A stretch of DNA of 64,000 bases from positions 3,307,992 through 3,371,991 of the forward strand of contig NZ_MPNU01000001.1 of NCBI RefSeq assembly GCF_001896205.1, given 5' to 3'. Numbering within the stretch: the stretch's first letter is position 1; each line of letters starts with the position of its first letter. Below are positions 54,701-63,627 of this stretch, piece after piece. The DNA comes from Edwardsiella piscicida. GTDB lineage: Bacteria; Pseudomonadota; Gammaproteobacteria; Enterobacterales; Enterobacteriaceae. The translations under genes were made by a program, and so were the position numbers. Under the pieces are notes generated by a model, which was not told where the DNA came from, did not search any database, and worked only from the letters and a program-made list of their open reading frames with translations.

Positions 54701-55825
54701 CTACCCCTTCCGCGCGGCGCGGCGATGCGGGCCGAGCGACGGGCGCAGACGGCGATCCTCCCGGGCCTTATCGCACAGGAAGGTCAGCGATACCCCGTTC
54801 AGCATTGCGGCCACGTCATGCTCTATCGACAGCAGCAGCGCCGACACCTGCGCCCGGCGCTCGCCGTCCTCTCCCGGCGCGGCCAGGGCCTGCCCCCCGA
54901 TCAGCCGATTAATCCGCTCCAGACGCCGCAGGCGACGGCGCGCCAGATCGAGCCGCAGCGCCACGATAGCGTCGATAACACGGGTCAAGGCCACGCTGTT
55001 TAGGCACAGCGCGCGATACCAGGGATCATCCACGGCCAGATGCAGACGGGTCGTCAGGCTGTGCAGCAGGTTCAGCGTCAGCATCAGGCGGCTGATGCGG
55101 TGGGTAAACAGCTGAAAGCGCGCGTAGATATAGCGATCGAACAGCAGATCGTAGGACCAGATGGGCAGGTTGCCGTGCACATAGTGCTCCAGCTCCTCAA
55201 AATGGTGAAAGAAGGCCCCCTCCGGCACCCGCCACTCTCCCCCGGCCGCCAGTAGGCAGGTCCGGTTAAACCCGGCGATGCGGCGCAGCAGGCCGCTCAG
55301 GGTCGCAAAGACCTGATCATGCTGGTGACGCGGCATTATCAGCAGCGAACAGAGATAGGCCACCAGGGCGCCGCACAGCGTATCGATCAGGCGGTAGCTG
55401 AGCAGCGTCCACAGCAGCAGACGCTGATGATTAAAAAAGCTGGCCAGCAGCATCGCCACCAGGGTGGTGATCAGGCAGACAAACAGGCCGTAGTAGCGGC
55501 TCAGGCACTTGCTCCAGTAGGCCAGCGTCCCGGTCAACACCAGCAGAATCTGGAAGATAAGCGTATGATCGATCAGCAGGATCCCACAGCTGCCCAGCGC
55601 GACCCCGCACAGCGTTCCCAGCACACGCTGAAAACCACGGCGAAACGCCGCCGATGAGGAGGTGATGGTCAGGCTGACCACCAGCGCCGTCAGCGGAACC
55701 CAAAATCCCTGAACCAGCGGCACCCACGCGATCAGCAGCTGGGCCACCACCATGGAGACCGCGGCGCTGGCCATCTGGTGCAGCACCAGCGGCGGCAGCG
55801 ACGTCTTAACGACACTCAATCGCAT
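54701..55825 (-). CDS. FUSC-family membrane protein, second of a pair
   Basis: The 374-residue protein has a cluster of membrane helices (about residues 20-170, including AVSMVVAQLLIAWVPLVQGFWVPLTALVVS) and a helical soluble C-terminus. This resembles the FUSC/aromatic-acid-exporter domain (AaeB, YccS). ATG at 55825 has GGAGG 4 nt upstream; its start overlaps the preceding gene by 10 nt. It and the upstream gene probably form one transporter whose halves are fused in most relatives. The substrate is unknown. Confidence 0.78.
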   Translation of the reverse strand: MRLSVVKTSLPPLVLHQMASAAVSMVVAQLLIAWVPLVQGFWVPLTALVVSLTITSSSAAFRRGFQRVLGTLCGVALGSCGILLIDHTLIFQILLVLTGTLAYWSKCLSRYYGLFVCLITTLVAMLLASFFNHQRLLLWTLLSYRLIDTLCGALVAYLCSLLIMPRHQHDQVFATLSGLLRRIAGFNRTCLLAAGGEWRVPEGAFFHHFEELEHYVHGNLPIWSYDLLFDRYIYARFQLFTHRISRLMLTLNLLHSLTTRLHLAVDDPWYRALCLNSVALTRVIDAIVALRLDLARRRLRRLERINRLIGGQALAAPGEDGERRAQVSALLLSIEHDVAAMLNGVSLTFLCDKAREDRRLRPSLGPHRRAARKG

Positions 55826-56838
55826 GTCGCCTCCTGCGGCGTCGGGCGCGCCAGCGGCGCGCATTGCTCCACCAGCGCCAGCAGCAGGGAGACCAGCAGG
55901 CGCAGCGTGGGATGCGCCCCTTCAGGCAGTGCGGTCGACAGCCACTGGCGCAGCGCCGTCAGCCGCTGCGCGCGCTGCCGGTAGTCCAGCGACTCCACCC
56001 GACACAGCAGCGAGGCCAGCGCCAGAAAGCAGCGCCGACGCAGTGCGTTGACCCGGCGCAGATCGTCCCGCCCCAGCGGCTCCACCGGCCAGTAGCTCAG
56101 GGTGATCACCCCCTCCACCAGCGCCATCAGCATCGCGGTGCGGGGCGACGGCGGCGCACCGCCGCCGTCACATCCCGCGTGGTATGCGCTCAGCAGGCGC
56201 TGCAGCGTAGCCTGACGATTGAAGGTGCCCTTTTTCAGCGCCGGCGCCAGCTGGTTAAAATCGCGGACGGCGGGCAGGTAGGCCAGCCAGCGGCAGGTCT
56301 CCCCCAGCTGGTGCAGCAGTACGCGCGGCAGGCGCCGCCGGTAGCGGCGACTGGTACGGGCGGGAAGCACGAGAAAGGCGATCAGCGCGCAGGCGCCGCC
56401 GGCCAGCAGCGCCGGGATCAGCTGTCCCATCACCGGGGGCCGCGCCTGCGCCAGCCCATTGGCGATAATGGCGAACAGCGTCACAAACAGTGACACCATG
56501 GCCATCGCGGGCCGACGGGAGAACAGATACAGCGTCAGGGCCGCCAGCAGCGCCACCATCACCACCTGCAGCGGGATACTGCACAGGCTGCCCAGCAGCA
56601 CCGCGCTACCGATCAGCAGGGTATTGATCAGGACGCTCAGCATATGGCTGACGAGGCGATCGCCCATCACCACCTGCACGGAGAATACGCCCAGCAAAAT
56701 GCTGTAGATCCCCCATTCGGCGAACGGAGCGCACTGATCGACCACGATCCCCAGCGTCAGCCCTATCGCGGTACGCATGGCGTTGAGCATAAAGCGGCCG
56801 TCGGGATCGGCCAGAATAACGCGATCGCATCCCCTCAT
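55816..56838 (-). CDS. FUSC-family membrane protein, first of a pair
   Basis: The 340-residue protein has about six N-terminal membrane helices (for example LSVLINTLLIGSAVLLGSLC and VVMVALLAALTLYLFS) followed by a helical domain from about residue 160. It fits the N-terminal half of FUSC proteins. GGAG precedes the ATG by 8 nt. The next gene overlaps its 3' end by 10 nt, so translation is coupled. Confidence 0.75.
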   Translation of the reverse strand: MRGCDRVILADPDGRFMLNAMRTAIGLTLGIVVDQCAPFAEWGIYSILLGVFSVQVVMGDRLVSHMLSVLINTLLIGSAVLLGSLCSIPLQVVMVALLAALTLYLFSRRPAMAMVSLFVTLFAIIANGLAQARPPVMGQLIPALLAGGACALIAFLVLPARTSRRYRRRLPRVLLHQLGETCRWLAYLPAVRDFNQLAPALKKGTFNRQATLQRLLSAYHAGCDGGGAPPSPRTAMLMALVEGVITLSYWPVEPLGRDDLRRVNALRRRCFLALASLLCRVESLDYRQRAQRLTALRQWLSTALPEGAHPTLRLLVSLLLALVEQCAPLARPTPQEATCD

Positions 56839-56868
56839 CGCGAGCGCTCCAGCGCAGGACGAGGGGAA

Positions 56869-56894
56869 ATGCCGCGGCCGCGCGGCCGCGGCAT
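56869..56894. repeat. 26-bp perfect palindrome in the FUSC/cfa divergent region
   Basis: ATGCCGCGGCCGC and GCGGCCGCGGCAT form an uninterrupted 26-bp palindrome containing two overlapping NotI-type sequences. It lies 30 bp upstream of the FUSC start. It may be an operator or a hairpin. Confidence 0.6.
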
Positions 56895-57123
56895 CCTTAA
56901 CGGAGACAAGCAGGAGAGGCTATCCCGAAACACCATAAAATCGCTGACCTAAAAAGAGAGTAATCTATTATTAAATAGCATATCAATCTGGTCATTGGGG
57001 TGGAATATTTACCCCGGAATGATTTTATTCTATTAATTTATTCTAAATGGGAATTTTTATATGCTTTGTTATCAATAATAAACGCCGGATATTATGCGAA
57101 AAAAATTCATCTCCGGAATAAAT

Positions 57124-58269
57124 ATGAGCACCGTTGTCAGCGAAATAGATTATCAGTCCCGCAGTTACCATATCCTGCAGCCGTTACTGCAGCAGGCCGG
57201 CATTGGCCTTGAGGGGCAGCAGCCCTATGACCTGCAGATCCATAACCCGCAGCTGTTCTCCACCGTGCTCAAGGCCGGCTCCCTGGGGCTGGGCGAGAGC
57301 TATATGGACGGCTGGTGGGACTGCGAGCGTCTGGATATGTTTTTTGACCGCGCCCTGCGCCACGGCCTGGACAAGAAGCTGCCCAGCAACCTCAACGATC
57401 TGATCTATGCCGTCAGCGCCCGCCTGTTTAACCTGCAGTCGCGCCGCCGCGCCGGTCAGGTCGCCCGCGAGCACTACGATCTGGGCAACGATCTGTTTGA
57501 GGCCATGCTCGATCCCCATATGCAGTACTCCTGCGCCTACTGGAAAGAGGCCAAAACGCTGGAGCAGGCCCAAGAGGCCAAGCTGGATCTAATCTGCCGC
57601 AAGCTCGATCTGCAGCCGGGTCAGCGGGTGCTCGACATCGGCTGCGGCTGGGGGGGACTGGCGGCGTACATGGCCCGTAACTACGGCGTGGAGGTCACCG
57701 GGATCACCATCTCGCAGGAGCAGTGCGAGCTGGCTCGCCAGCGCTGCGCCGGTCTGCCGGTGACCCTGCGCCTGATGGACTACCGCGATCTGGACCAGCC
57801 GTTTGAGCGCATCGTCTCCGTCGGCATGTTTGAGCACGTCGGCCCCAAAAACTACGCCACCTACTTCAACACGGTCAAACGCTGCCTGCACCCGGAGGGG
57901 CGTTTTCTGCTGCACACCATCGGCAGTAATATCTCCGATCACGGTGTCGATCCCTGGATTAACCGCTATATTTTCCCTAATGGACGTCTACCCTCCATGC
58001 GCGATATCGTCAGCTGCAGCGAGGGGATGATGGTCATGGAGGACTGGCACAATTTGGGGAGCGATTACGATAAGACGCTGATGGCATGGGAGGCTCGCTT
58101 CCGCGCCGCCTGGCCACGGCTGAAGGATCGCTACGGCGAACGTTTTTACCGTATGTTCCGCTACTATCTCTGTGCCTGCGCCGGCGCCTTCCGCGCCCGG
58201 GATATCCAGCTGTGGCAGGTGCTGTTTAGTCCCCACGGCGTCAGCGGCGGCGTACGGGCCGCACGCTAA
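57124..58269 (+). CDS. cfa: Cyclopropane-fatty-acyl-phospholipid synthase
   Basis: The 381-residue SAM-dependent enzyme adds a methylene group to unsaturated phospholipid acyl chains. LGLGESYMDGWWDCERLDMFF (about residues 55-75), the SAM motif VLDIGCGWGGLA (about 167-178), GMFEHVGPKNY and a final AFRARDIQLWQVLFS block are diagnostic. MSTVVSEID gives a length one residue short of E. coli Cfa; an in-frame ATG at 57094 is an alternative. The upstream DNA is AT-rich. Its SAM comes ultimately from MetK. Confidence 0.96.
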   Translation: MSTVVSEIDYQSRSYHILQPLLQQAGIGLEGQQPYDLQIHNPQLFSTVLKAGSLGLGESYMDGWWDCERLDMFFDRALRHGLDKKLPSNLNDLIYAVSARLFNLQSRRRAGQVAREHYDLGNDLFEAMLDPHMQYSCAYWKEAKTLEQAQEAKLDLICRKLDLQPGQRVLDIGCGWGGLAAYMARNYGVEVTGITISQEQCELARQRCAGLPVTLRLMDYRDLDQPFERIVSVGMFEHVGPKNYATYFNTVKRCLHPEGRFLLHTIGSNISDHGVDPWINRYIFPNGRLPSMRDIVSCSEGMMVMEDWHNLGSDYDKTLMAWEARFRAAWPRLKDRYGERFYRMFRYYLCACAGAFRARDIQLWQVLFSPHGVSGGVRAAR

Positions 58270-58359
58270 CCACGCCCCTATTTTCTCCGGTCGGCCGCCG
58301 CGGCGGTCGGCCTGTCTATGATCGCTAACGGTGAATACGACACCGCAACAGGTGACGCC

Positions 58360-59322
58360 ATGTCGCACGATAATTTTCTGAAGTCCATGTATGACACCCA
58401 CTACGGCGCCCTGATCGCCCTGGCCGCGCTGAACGAAGAGCAGAGCGTCAGCCGCGCCGCCGAGTGCCTGAGCATCAGCCAGCCCTCCATGAGCAAGCTA
58501 CTGATGGAGCTGCGCAAAGAGTTCAACGATCCGCTGTATACCAAGTGCAATAATCTGTTTACCCTGACCCCGGTCGGCGAGACCCTGTGTACCATCGTGC
58601 GCAACACGCTGTACGCCAGTCAGTCGATGATCGACCAGCTGCGCTGCGGGGTGAAGCACCGCTATAACATCTGCCTGCCGCACTGGTTCAATATTCAGGA
58701 GGTCTCCGCCCTGATCGGCAACGTGCGCACCCTGTATCCCAACCTGGTGATCAACTTCCGGCCGCCCAGCGCCACCACCGCAGAAGACATCGTGCAGAGC
58801 CTGAAGCAGGGTAACGTGGACGTCGCCGTACGCCACTTTCCCCACGCCTGCCCCAGCGGAATTCACCTGAAGACGCTCGGATCCTCCGAATTCATGTTCC
58901 TGCGCCGCGTCCGCGCCATCGGCCAACGGCCGACGCAGATGCTGACCATGACCCGCGAGCAGCTGCTCTGCACGCCGCTGATTATCTACAATATCAGTCC
59001 CTACCTGCAGGACAGTTTCCTGCAGGCCAACCGCCTGGATGAGGGGCTGCTGAATATCACCATGACCCTAACCAACAACTTCCGCCGCTGGCTGGATGAG
59101 CTGGTGGACGATGATACCCTGCTGATAACGCTGCGCAGCGTCGGCGACGCGCTGGTCGAAAGCGGAGAGTACCGGGCGGTCGCCATTCCCGGCATGGCCA
59201 TTCACTTCCCGTATCATCTGATGTGGCACGAGCGCTCGTCGCAGGATCCGGTTCATCTCCTGATCCGCAAGGCGCTGATCGCCATGAGCAGCGCCAGCCT
59301 TCCCTCGCCGACGGAGCGCTGA
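58360..59322 (+). CDS. LysR-family transcriptional regulator
   Basis: The 320-residue protein has a LysR winged helix with the recognition stretch SVSRAAECLSISQPSMSKLLMELRKEFNDPLY (about residues 29-60) and a typical effector domain (HRYNICLPHWFNIQEVSALIG from about residue 103). It follows cfa by 90 bp on the same strand and is convergent with the DUF1275 gene. Targets are unknown. AGGTGA precedes the ATG; an upstream in-frame ATG (58318) is less likely. Confidence 0.85.
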   Translation: MSHDNFLKSMYDTHYGALIALAALNEEQSVSRAAECLSISQPSMSKLLMELRKEFNDPLYTKCNNLFTLTPVGETLCTIVRNTLYASQSMIDQLRCGVKHRYNICLPHWFNIQEVSALIGNVRTLYPNLVINFRPPSATTAEDIVQSLKQGNVDVAVRHFPHACPSGIHLKTLGSSEFMFLRRVRAIGQRPTQMLTMTREQLLCTPLIIYNISPYLQDSFLQANRLDEGLLNITMTLTNNFRRWLDELVDDDTLLITLRSVGDALVESGEYRAVAIPGMAIHFPYHLMWHERSSQDPVHLLIRKALIAMSSASLPSPTER

Positions 59323-59338
59323 GGCGCGCGCAGATCCC

Positions 59339-59366
59339 AACGGCAGCCAGCGGCTGCCGTTTTTAC
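59339..59366 (+). terminator. Intrinsic terminator of the LysR gene
   Basis: ACGGCAGCC-AGC-GGCTGCCGT is followed by TTTTTAC, 17 nt after the LysR stop. Confidence 0.85.
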
Positions 59367-59376
59367 TGCGTCCAGC

Positions 59377-60135
59377 CTAGATCAGCGCCGCCCGGTGGCG
59401 GCCATGCACCACCCAGATGCGCAGGGTAAACAGCAGCAGCGCCAGCAGCGCCAGACTCAGGCTGTAGAAACCGATGTGCCGGCTCAGCAGCGCGGTCACC
59501 AGCGCCCCGACAAAGAAGTGCGCGATCACCATCAGGTAGTGCAGACCCTCATGGTACAGGCGTAGCCGCTCGCGTCGATTACGCTGACGATCGAACACGC
59601 TGAACAGACGGCTCATCATCAGCACGTACACCGTGGTCACCACCGAGGTCGCCGTCGGCTGACGGGTTCCCCCGTGCTTAATCACAAAGTTCTGGATATA
59701 CATGAAGATCAGCCCGATGGTCACCAGCGGCATCACCAGCGGCGTCGGCTTAGCCCCCAGCAGCCCATAGCGACTCATCGCCGCCCCCAGCAGCATAAAC
59801 GCCAGCAGCAGCAGGCAGTTGATGCTCATGGCGATGGCATAGCCGTGCCACGGACTGTGCAGGCGGGAGTGATAGCGGTTGACGAGCAGCTGATGCAGCG
59901 CCGCCAGCACCATCCAGATCAGGATGATGGAAATATGGTAGACCGACTCAAAGTCCATCCCCCCATTGGCCAACGCCGCAATGCCAAAGATCATGTTAGA
60001 GGTCATATAGCCGATTAAGGCCTTGTATAAATACATAAAACTGACGATTTCCAGGCAGCCGCCAATAAAGCTCATCATATAGTGAATTTCATGATTGAGC
60101 GTGCGGTAGACCCGGGATAGGGGCTTATTACGCAT
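59377..60135 (-). CDS. DUF1275 (YoaK-like) membrane protein
   Basis: The 252-residue protein has about six membrane segments. GGCLEIVSFMYLYKALIGYMTSNMIFG (about residues 25-51) corresponds to the DUF1275 pattern ending in TGN, here TSN. The family is widespread with no established function. It is monocistronic and convergent with the LysR gene. Confidence 0.75.
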   Translation of the reverse strand: MRNKPLSRVYRTLNHEIHYMMSFIGGCLEIVSFMYLYKALIGYMTSNMIFGIAALANGGMDFESVYHISIILIWMVLAALHQLLVNRYHSRLHSPWHGYAIAMSINCLLLLAFMLLGAAMSRYGLLGAKPTPLVMPLVTIGLIFMYIQNFVIKHGGTRQPTATSVVTTVYVLMMSRLFSVFDRQRNRRERLRLYHEGLHYLMVIAHFFVGALVTALLSRHIGFYSLSLALLALLLFTLRIWVVHGRHRAALI

Positions 60136-60295
60136 TACGTCACTCGATAAAAATTAACACGCAGAAATTTTATCACTCGATAATAATATCTGGTGGTTAT
60201 GATGATTATATTATAGGCGGGAATAAAAACGGCGTCGGACGACGCCGGTGGGACGGTGACGGGGACGGCATCGATCCGCCCCCGGTTAACTCAGG

Positions 60296-60385
60296 CTATT
60301 TCAGCCGCGGCTCAAGCCATACCAGGATCAGGGTAGACAGCGAACACATCAGCAAAATGCCGACAAACCACAGTAAATACCACAT
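60296..60385 (-). CDS. appX: Cytochrome bd-II small subunit AppX (CydX family)
   Basis: The 29-residue single-span peptide starts MWYLLWFVGILLMCS and ends WLEPRLK, the CydX pattern. GAGGAG lies 8 nt before the ATG. It follows appB by 12 bp in the appCBX operon. CydX-type subunits stabilise the haem groups of bd oxidases. Confidence 0.93.
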   Translation of the reverse strand: MWYLLWFVGILLMCSLSTLILVWLEPRLK

Positions 60386-60397
60386 CGCGCCCGCTCC

Positions 60398-61534
60398 TCA
60401 GTAGAGTTCGTGATCGTGACGGCGGATCGTCTCCGGATTAATCCGCCCCAGCATCTTATAATAGCTCCACAGGGTGTAGAGCAGCACGATCGGCAGAAAG
60501 ATCAGCACGATCACCAGCATGATACTCAGCGTCATCTGGCTGGAGGTGCTATCCCACAGCGTCAGACTGGAGACAGGGTTAATGCTGGAGGGCATCACAA
60601 ACGGGAACAGCGTCACCCCGGCGGTAAACACCACCCCGGCCTGCGCCAGCGACGCCAGCAGGAACCCCCACCCCGCACGACCGCGGGCGCTGGCGAACAG
60701 GGTCAGCAGCGGACACAGTACGCCGAGCAGCGGGAAGATCAGCAGCAGCGGCGAATGGATGAAGTTACTCATCCAGGCGCCGGGCAGCACCGCAACCGCC
60801 TTCAGCAGCGGGTTGGAGGGGCCATTGGCGTCCTGGCTGAGCAGCACATAGCCATCGATGCCGACCCACAGCCAGTAGCCGGCCAGCAGGAAGCAGAGCA
60901 CCACCAGCAGCGCGCTGCGGTTGGTCGCCGAGCGGGCCCGCTGGCGGATCACGCCATCGGTCTTCAGCTGGAGCCAAACGCCGCCCTGCATGATCACCAT
61001 ACACAGGCTGAGCAGCCCGCACAGCAGGGCAAAGGGCGACAACAGTTGCCAGAAGGTGCCGAAGTACTCCACGCGCAGCTGCGGGGTGAAGGCAAAGGGA
61101 ACCCCCAGGATCAGGTTGCCGAACGCCACGCCGAACACCAGCGGCGGCACCAGGCTGCCGATCACCAGCCCGATATCCCACAGGGTGCGCCAGCGCGCAT
61201 CGGCGATCTTGCCCCGGTAGTCAAAGGCCAGCGGACGAAAGAACAGGGCGCATAGCACCAGGATCATCGCCACATAGAAGCCGGAAAAGGCGGCGGCATA
61301 GACCCGCGGCCAGGCGGCGAACAGCGCGCCGCCGGCCAGGATCAGCCAGACCTGGTTTCCCTCCCAGTGAGCGCCGACGCTATTGATCAGCACGCGCCGC
61401 TCGTCGTCGCTGCGCGCCACCAGCGGCAGCAGGCAGCCGACCCCCATGTCAAATCCGTCGGTCACCATAAAGGCCACTAGGATCACGCCGATCAACAGCC
61501 ACCAAATAAACCGCAGCGTTTCATAATCAAACAT
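60398..61534 (-). CDS. appB: Cytochrome bd-II ubiquinol oxidase subunit II
   Basis: The 378-residue membrane subunit opens with [20 protein letters not shown] and contains [16 protein letters not shown] and [26 protein letters not shown], all typical of CydB/AppB. GGAG precedes the ATG by 6 nt. It lies 11 bp after appC. Confidence 0.96.
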   Translation of the reverse strand: MFDYETLRFIWWLLIGVILVAFMVTDGFDMGVGCLLPLVARSDDERRVLINSVGAHWEGNQVWLILAGGALFAAWPRVYAAAFSGFYVAMILVLCALFFRPLAFDYRGKIADARWRTLWDIGLVIGSLVPPLVFGVAFGNLILGVPFAFTPQLRVEYFGTFWQLLSPFALLCGLLSLCMVIMQGGVWLQLKTDGVIRQRARSATNRSALLVVLCFLLAGYWLWVGIDGYVLLSQDANGPSNPLLKAVAVLPGAWMSNFIHSPLLLIFPLLGVLCPLLTLFASARGRAGWGFLLASLAQAGVVFTAGVTLFPFVMPSSINPVSSLTLWDSTSSQMTLSIMLVIVLIFLPIVLLYTLWSYYKMLGRINPETIRRHDHELY

Positions 61535-61545
61535 AACAGTCTCCT

Positions 61546-63087
61546 TTACCCCTGCTGCGCCGGTTGTTCACTCTGCATCGCGCTCGGCCCAAGACGCGCG
61601 TACTTCTGCATCAGATAGACCTCGGCGATTAAGAACAGGGTGTAAAGCCCCAGGATCAGCCCCATCGAGAAGGCCAGCTGGCCGACCGTCAGAGCGGAGT
61701 GGGCGGAATAGGTCGGCAGGATATCCTGAATAGCCCAGGGCTGACGGCCAAACTCCGTCATAAACCAGCCGGCCTCAATGGCAATCCACGGCAGCGGCAG
61801 GCTATAGAACACCATCCGCAGCACCCAGCGGTGCTGATCGATACGCACCCGCAGCGTCTGAACCAGCGCAATCAGCATCACCAGCAGCAGCAGCGAGCCG
61901 CAGCCCACCATGATGCGGAAGCTCCAGAACACCGGCGCCACCTGCGGAATCAGGCCGCGCTGCGCCGCCTGATACTGCGCCGGCGTCACATTGTTCATAT
62001 CCGGCGCATACTGCGTCAGCAGCATGCCGTAGCCCAGATCGCTTTCGACGGCGCGGAACGCGCTTAGCACCTGCGGCGAACGGTTACCCTGCGAAAGGGT
62101 ATTCATCAGCAGCCAGGCCTCACGCCCGCGCTGCAGACGCGGCAGGGCGTCGGCCATCAGATTCTTCAGACCCGGAACCGGCGTATCCAGCGAGTGGGTC
62201 GCCAGGATCCCCAGCAGCGCGGGAACCTTCACGGCAAAGTCATTCCGCTCCTGCGCCTGCTGTGGCCAGGCGACCAGGTGGAACGGCGCGGGCGCGGGCT
62301 CGGTCTCCCACTCCCCTTCCATCGCCGCCAGCTTCACCGGCTGAACCTTGGCCACCTCATAGGCGGAGCTGTCGCCCAGCTGCAGCGTCCCCAGAATGGC
62401 CAGGGTGCCGAACACCGACCCGATGGCGAAGGAGCGCAGCGCCACGTCACGCTCGCGGCCGCGCAGCAGATACCAGGCGCTGATGGACATGATGAACATC
62501 GCCCCGGCGACATAGCCGGACATCACGGTATGGACAAACTTCACCTGACTGACGGGGTTGAACACCAGCTCGCTGAAGCTGGTCATCTCCATACGCAGGG
62601 TGTCGATATCAAAGTGGGCCCCGGTCGGAAACTGCATCCAGCCGTTGGCGTTCAGGATCCACAGGGCGGAGATATTGGAGCCGAAGGCCACCAGCCAGGT
62701 CACCAGCAGATGCTGATACTTGTTCAGCCGCTGCCAGCCGAAGAAGAACAGGCCGACAAAGGTGGACTCGAGGAAGAAGGCCATCAGCGCCTCCATCGCC
62801 AGCGGCGCGCCGAAAATGTCGCCCACGTAGTTGGAGTAGAATGACCAGTTGGTACCGAACTGAAACTCCATGGTCAGGCCGGTCGCCACGCCCAGAGCAA
62901 AGTTGATCCCAAACAGCTTACCCCAGAAACGCGTCATATCGCGGTAGATCGTTTTGCCAGTCACCACGTAGATGGTTTCCATGACGGCCAGCAAAAAAAT
63001 CAGCCCCAGGGTAAGGGGTACGAACAAGAAGTGATACAGCGCGGTCAGCGCAAACTGCCATCGCGATAAGTCAATAACATCCCACAT
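61546..63087 (-). CDS. appC: Cytochrome bd-II ubiquinol oxidase subunit I
   Basis: The 513-residue haem-bearing subunit is almost identical to E. coli AppC (514 residues) from [20 protein letters not shown] to [15 protein letters not shown]. The haem ligand His in ALYHFLF, the [13 protein letters not shown] block and the quinol-binding loop around [14 protein letters not shown] are present. It oxidises ubiquinol with oxygen at high affinity. AGGAG precedes the ATG by 5 nt. The similarity to AppC and the upstream hydrogenase genes mark this as bd-II rather than CydAB. Confidence 0.97.
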   Translation of the reverse strand: MWDVIDLSRWQFALTALYHFLFVPLTLGLIFLLAVMETIYVVTGKTIYRDMTRFWGKLFGINFALGVATGLTMEFQFGTNWSFYSNYVGDIFGAPLAMEALMAFFLESTFVGLFFFGWQRLNKYQHLLVTWLVAFGSNISALWILNANGWMQFPTGAHFDIDTLRMEMTSFSELVFNPVSQVKFVHTVMSGYVAGAMFIMSISAWYLLRGRERDVALRSFAIGSVFGTLAILGTLQLGDSSAYEVAKVQPVKLAAMEGEWETEPAPAPFHLVAWPQQAQERNDFAVKVPALLGILATHSLDTPVPGLKNLMADALPRLQRGREAWLLMNTLSQGNRSPQVLSAFRAVESDLGYGMLLTQYAPDMNNVTPAQYQAAQRGLIPQVAPVFWSFRIMVGCGSLLLLVMLIALVQTLRVRIDQHRWVLRMVFYSLPLPWIAIEAGWFMTEFGRQPWAIQDILPTYSAHSALTVGQLAFSMGLILGLYTLFLIAEVYLMQKYARLGPSAMQSEQPAQQG

Positions 63088-63429
63088 GCGGACTCCTGTA
63101 GGCGATAAGATGGGAAATATGGACCAGGCTATCTCCCGCAACGGATCGCCGCGTCAACCCGCGACCGGACGTGCGCCCAATCCACGGGGAGACTCCCCGC
63201 CGCGTTTGCACAGCCCAACGCCGCCATGACCACTGACGACACACCCATACTGTTACGGGATACCGCCTAATAGTAGATCGCCGAGCGCGCCGCCGCAGAC
63301 TCGTTCTCCATATATAGGCCAATCGTGCTACACAAAGGCCCGAAAACCCTATTTTATCTACGTCTTCATCAGATGACTGCGCCGCCTAACGGCGGCGCAA
63401 AATGAGGCGGGTGGATGCGCGCAGCGCGC
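63088..63429 (-). promoter_or_regulatory. appC upstream region
   Basis: This 342-bp gap between the hydrogenase operon tail and appC holds no gene. An AT-rich stretch around 63300-63365 could carry the appC promoter. A TGCGCCGCC/GGCGGCGCA hairpin lies at 63378-63399, next to the rubredoxin gene. Confidence 0.45.
63378..63399 (-). terminator. Hairpin after the hydrogenase operon
   Basis: A 9-bp perfect GC stem with a 4-nt loop begins 31 nt after the rubredoxin stop. No T-run follows, so readthrough into appC is possible. Confidence 0.4.
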
Positions 63430-63627
63430 TCAGTCCAATAACAGGAAGTGCGACTTATCCGCGTCGCACTGCGGACAGCGCCAGTGCGCCGGCAGCGCGC
63501 TGAAGGGAACCCCCGATGGAATTTGCCCCACCCTGTCCCCCTGCGCCGGATCGTACACCCACCAGCACAGGTTGCACTCCAGCCGAGCATCGTCCGCGAT
63601 CGCCTGGGCGTAGCCGCGCTCAAACAT
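63430..63627 (-). CDS. HupI-type rubredoxin of an uptake hydrogenase operon
   Basis: The 65-residue protein has the rubredoxin iron site in two CxxC pairs: ECNLCWWVYDPAQGD (about residues 17-31) and WRCPQCDADKSHF (about 49-61). Such rubredoxins accompany oxygen-tolerant uptake [NiFe] hydrogenases and help their assembly. The ATG overlaps the stop region of the preceding HupH/HyaF gene by 8 nt. E. coli hya lacks this gene, whereas Salmonella Hyd-5-type operons carry one. Confidence 0.85.
   Translation of the reverse strand: MFERGYAQAIADDARLECNLCWWVYDPAQGDRVGQIPSGVPFSALPAHWRCPQCDADKSHFLLLD

Noticed and set aside
35245-59366. Prophage or integrative element covering the accessory region
   Set aside because: No integrase, phage gene, insertion sequence, tRNA att duplication or flanking direct repeat was seen; core genes (pmbA, darP, nupG, cfa) are interspersed.
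60398-63087. Assignment of the bd oxidase as CydAB
   Set aside because: The subunit I sequence follows AppC closely and the upstream neighbours are hydrogenase genes, as in the E. coli hya-app locus.
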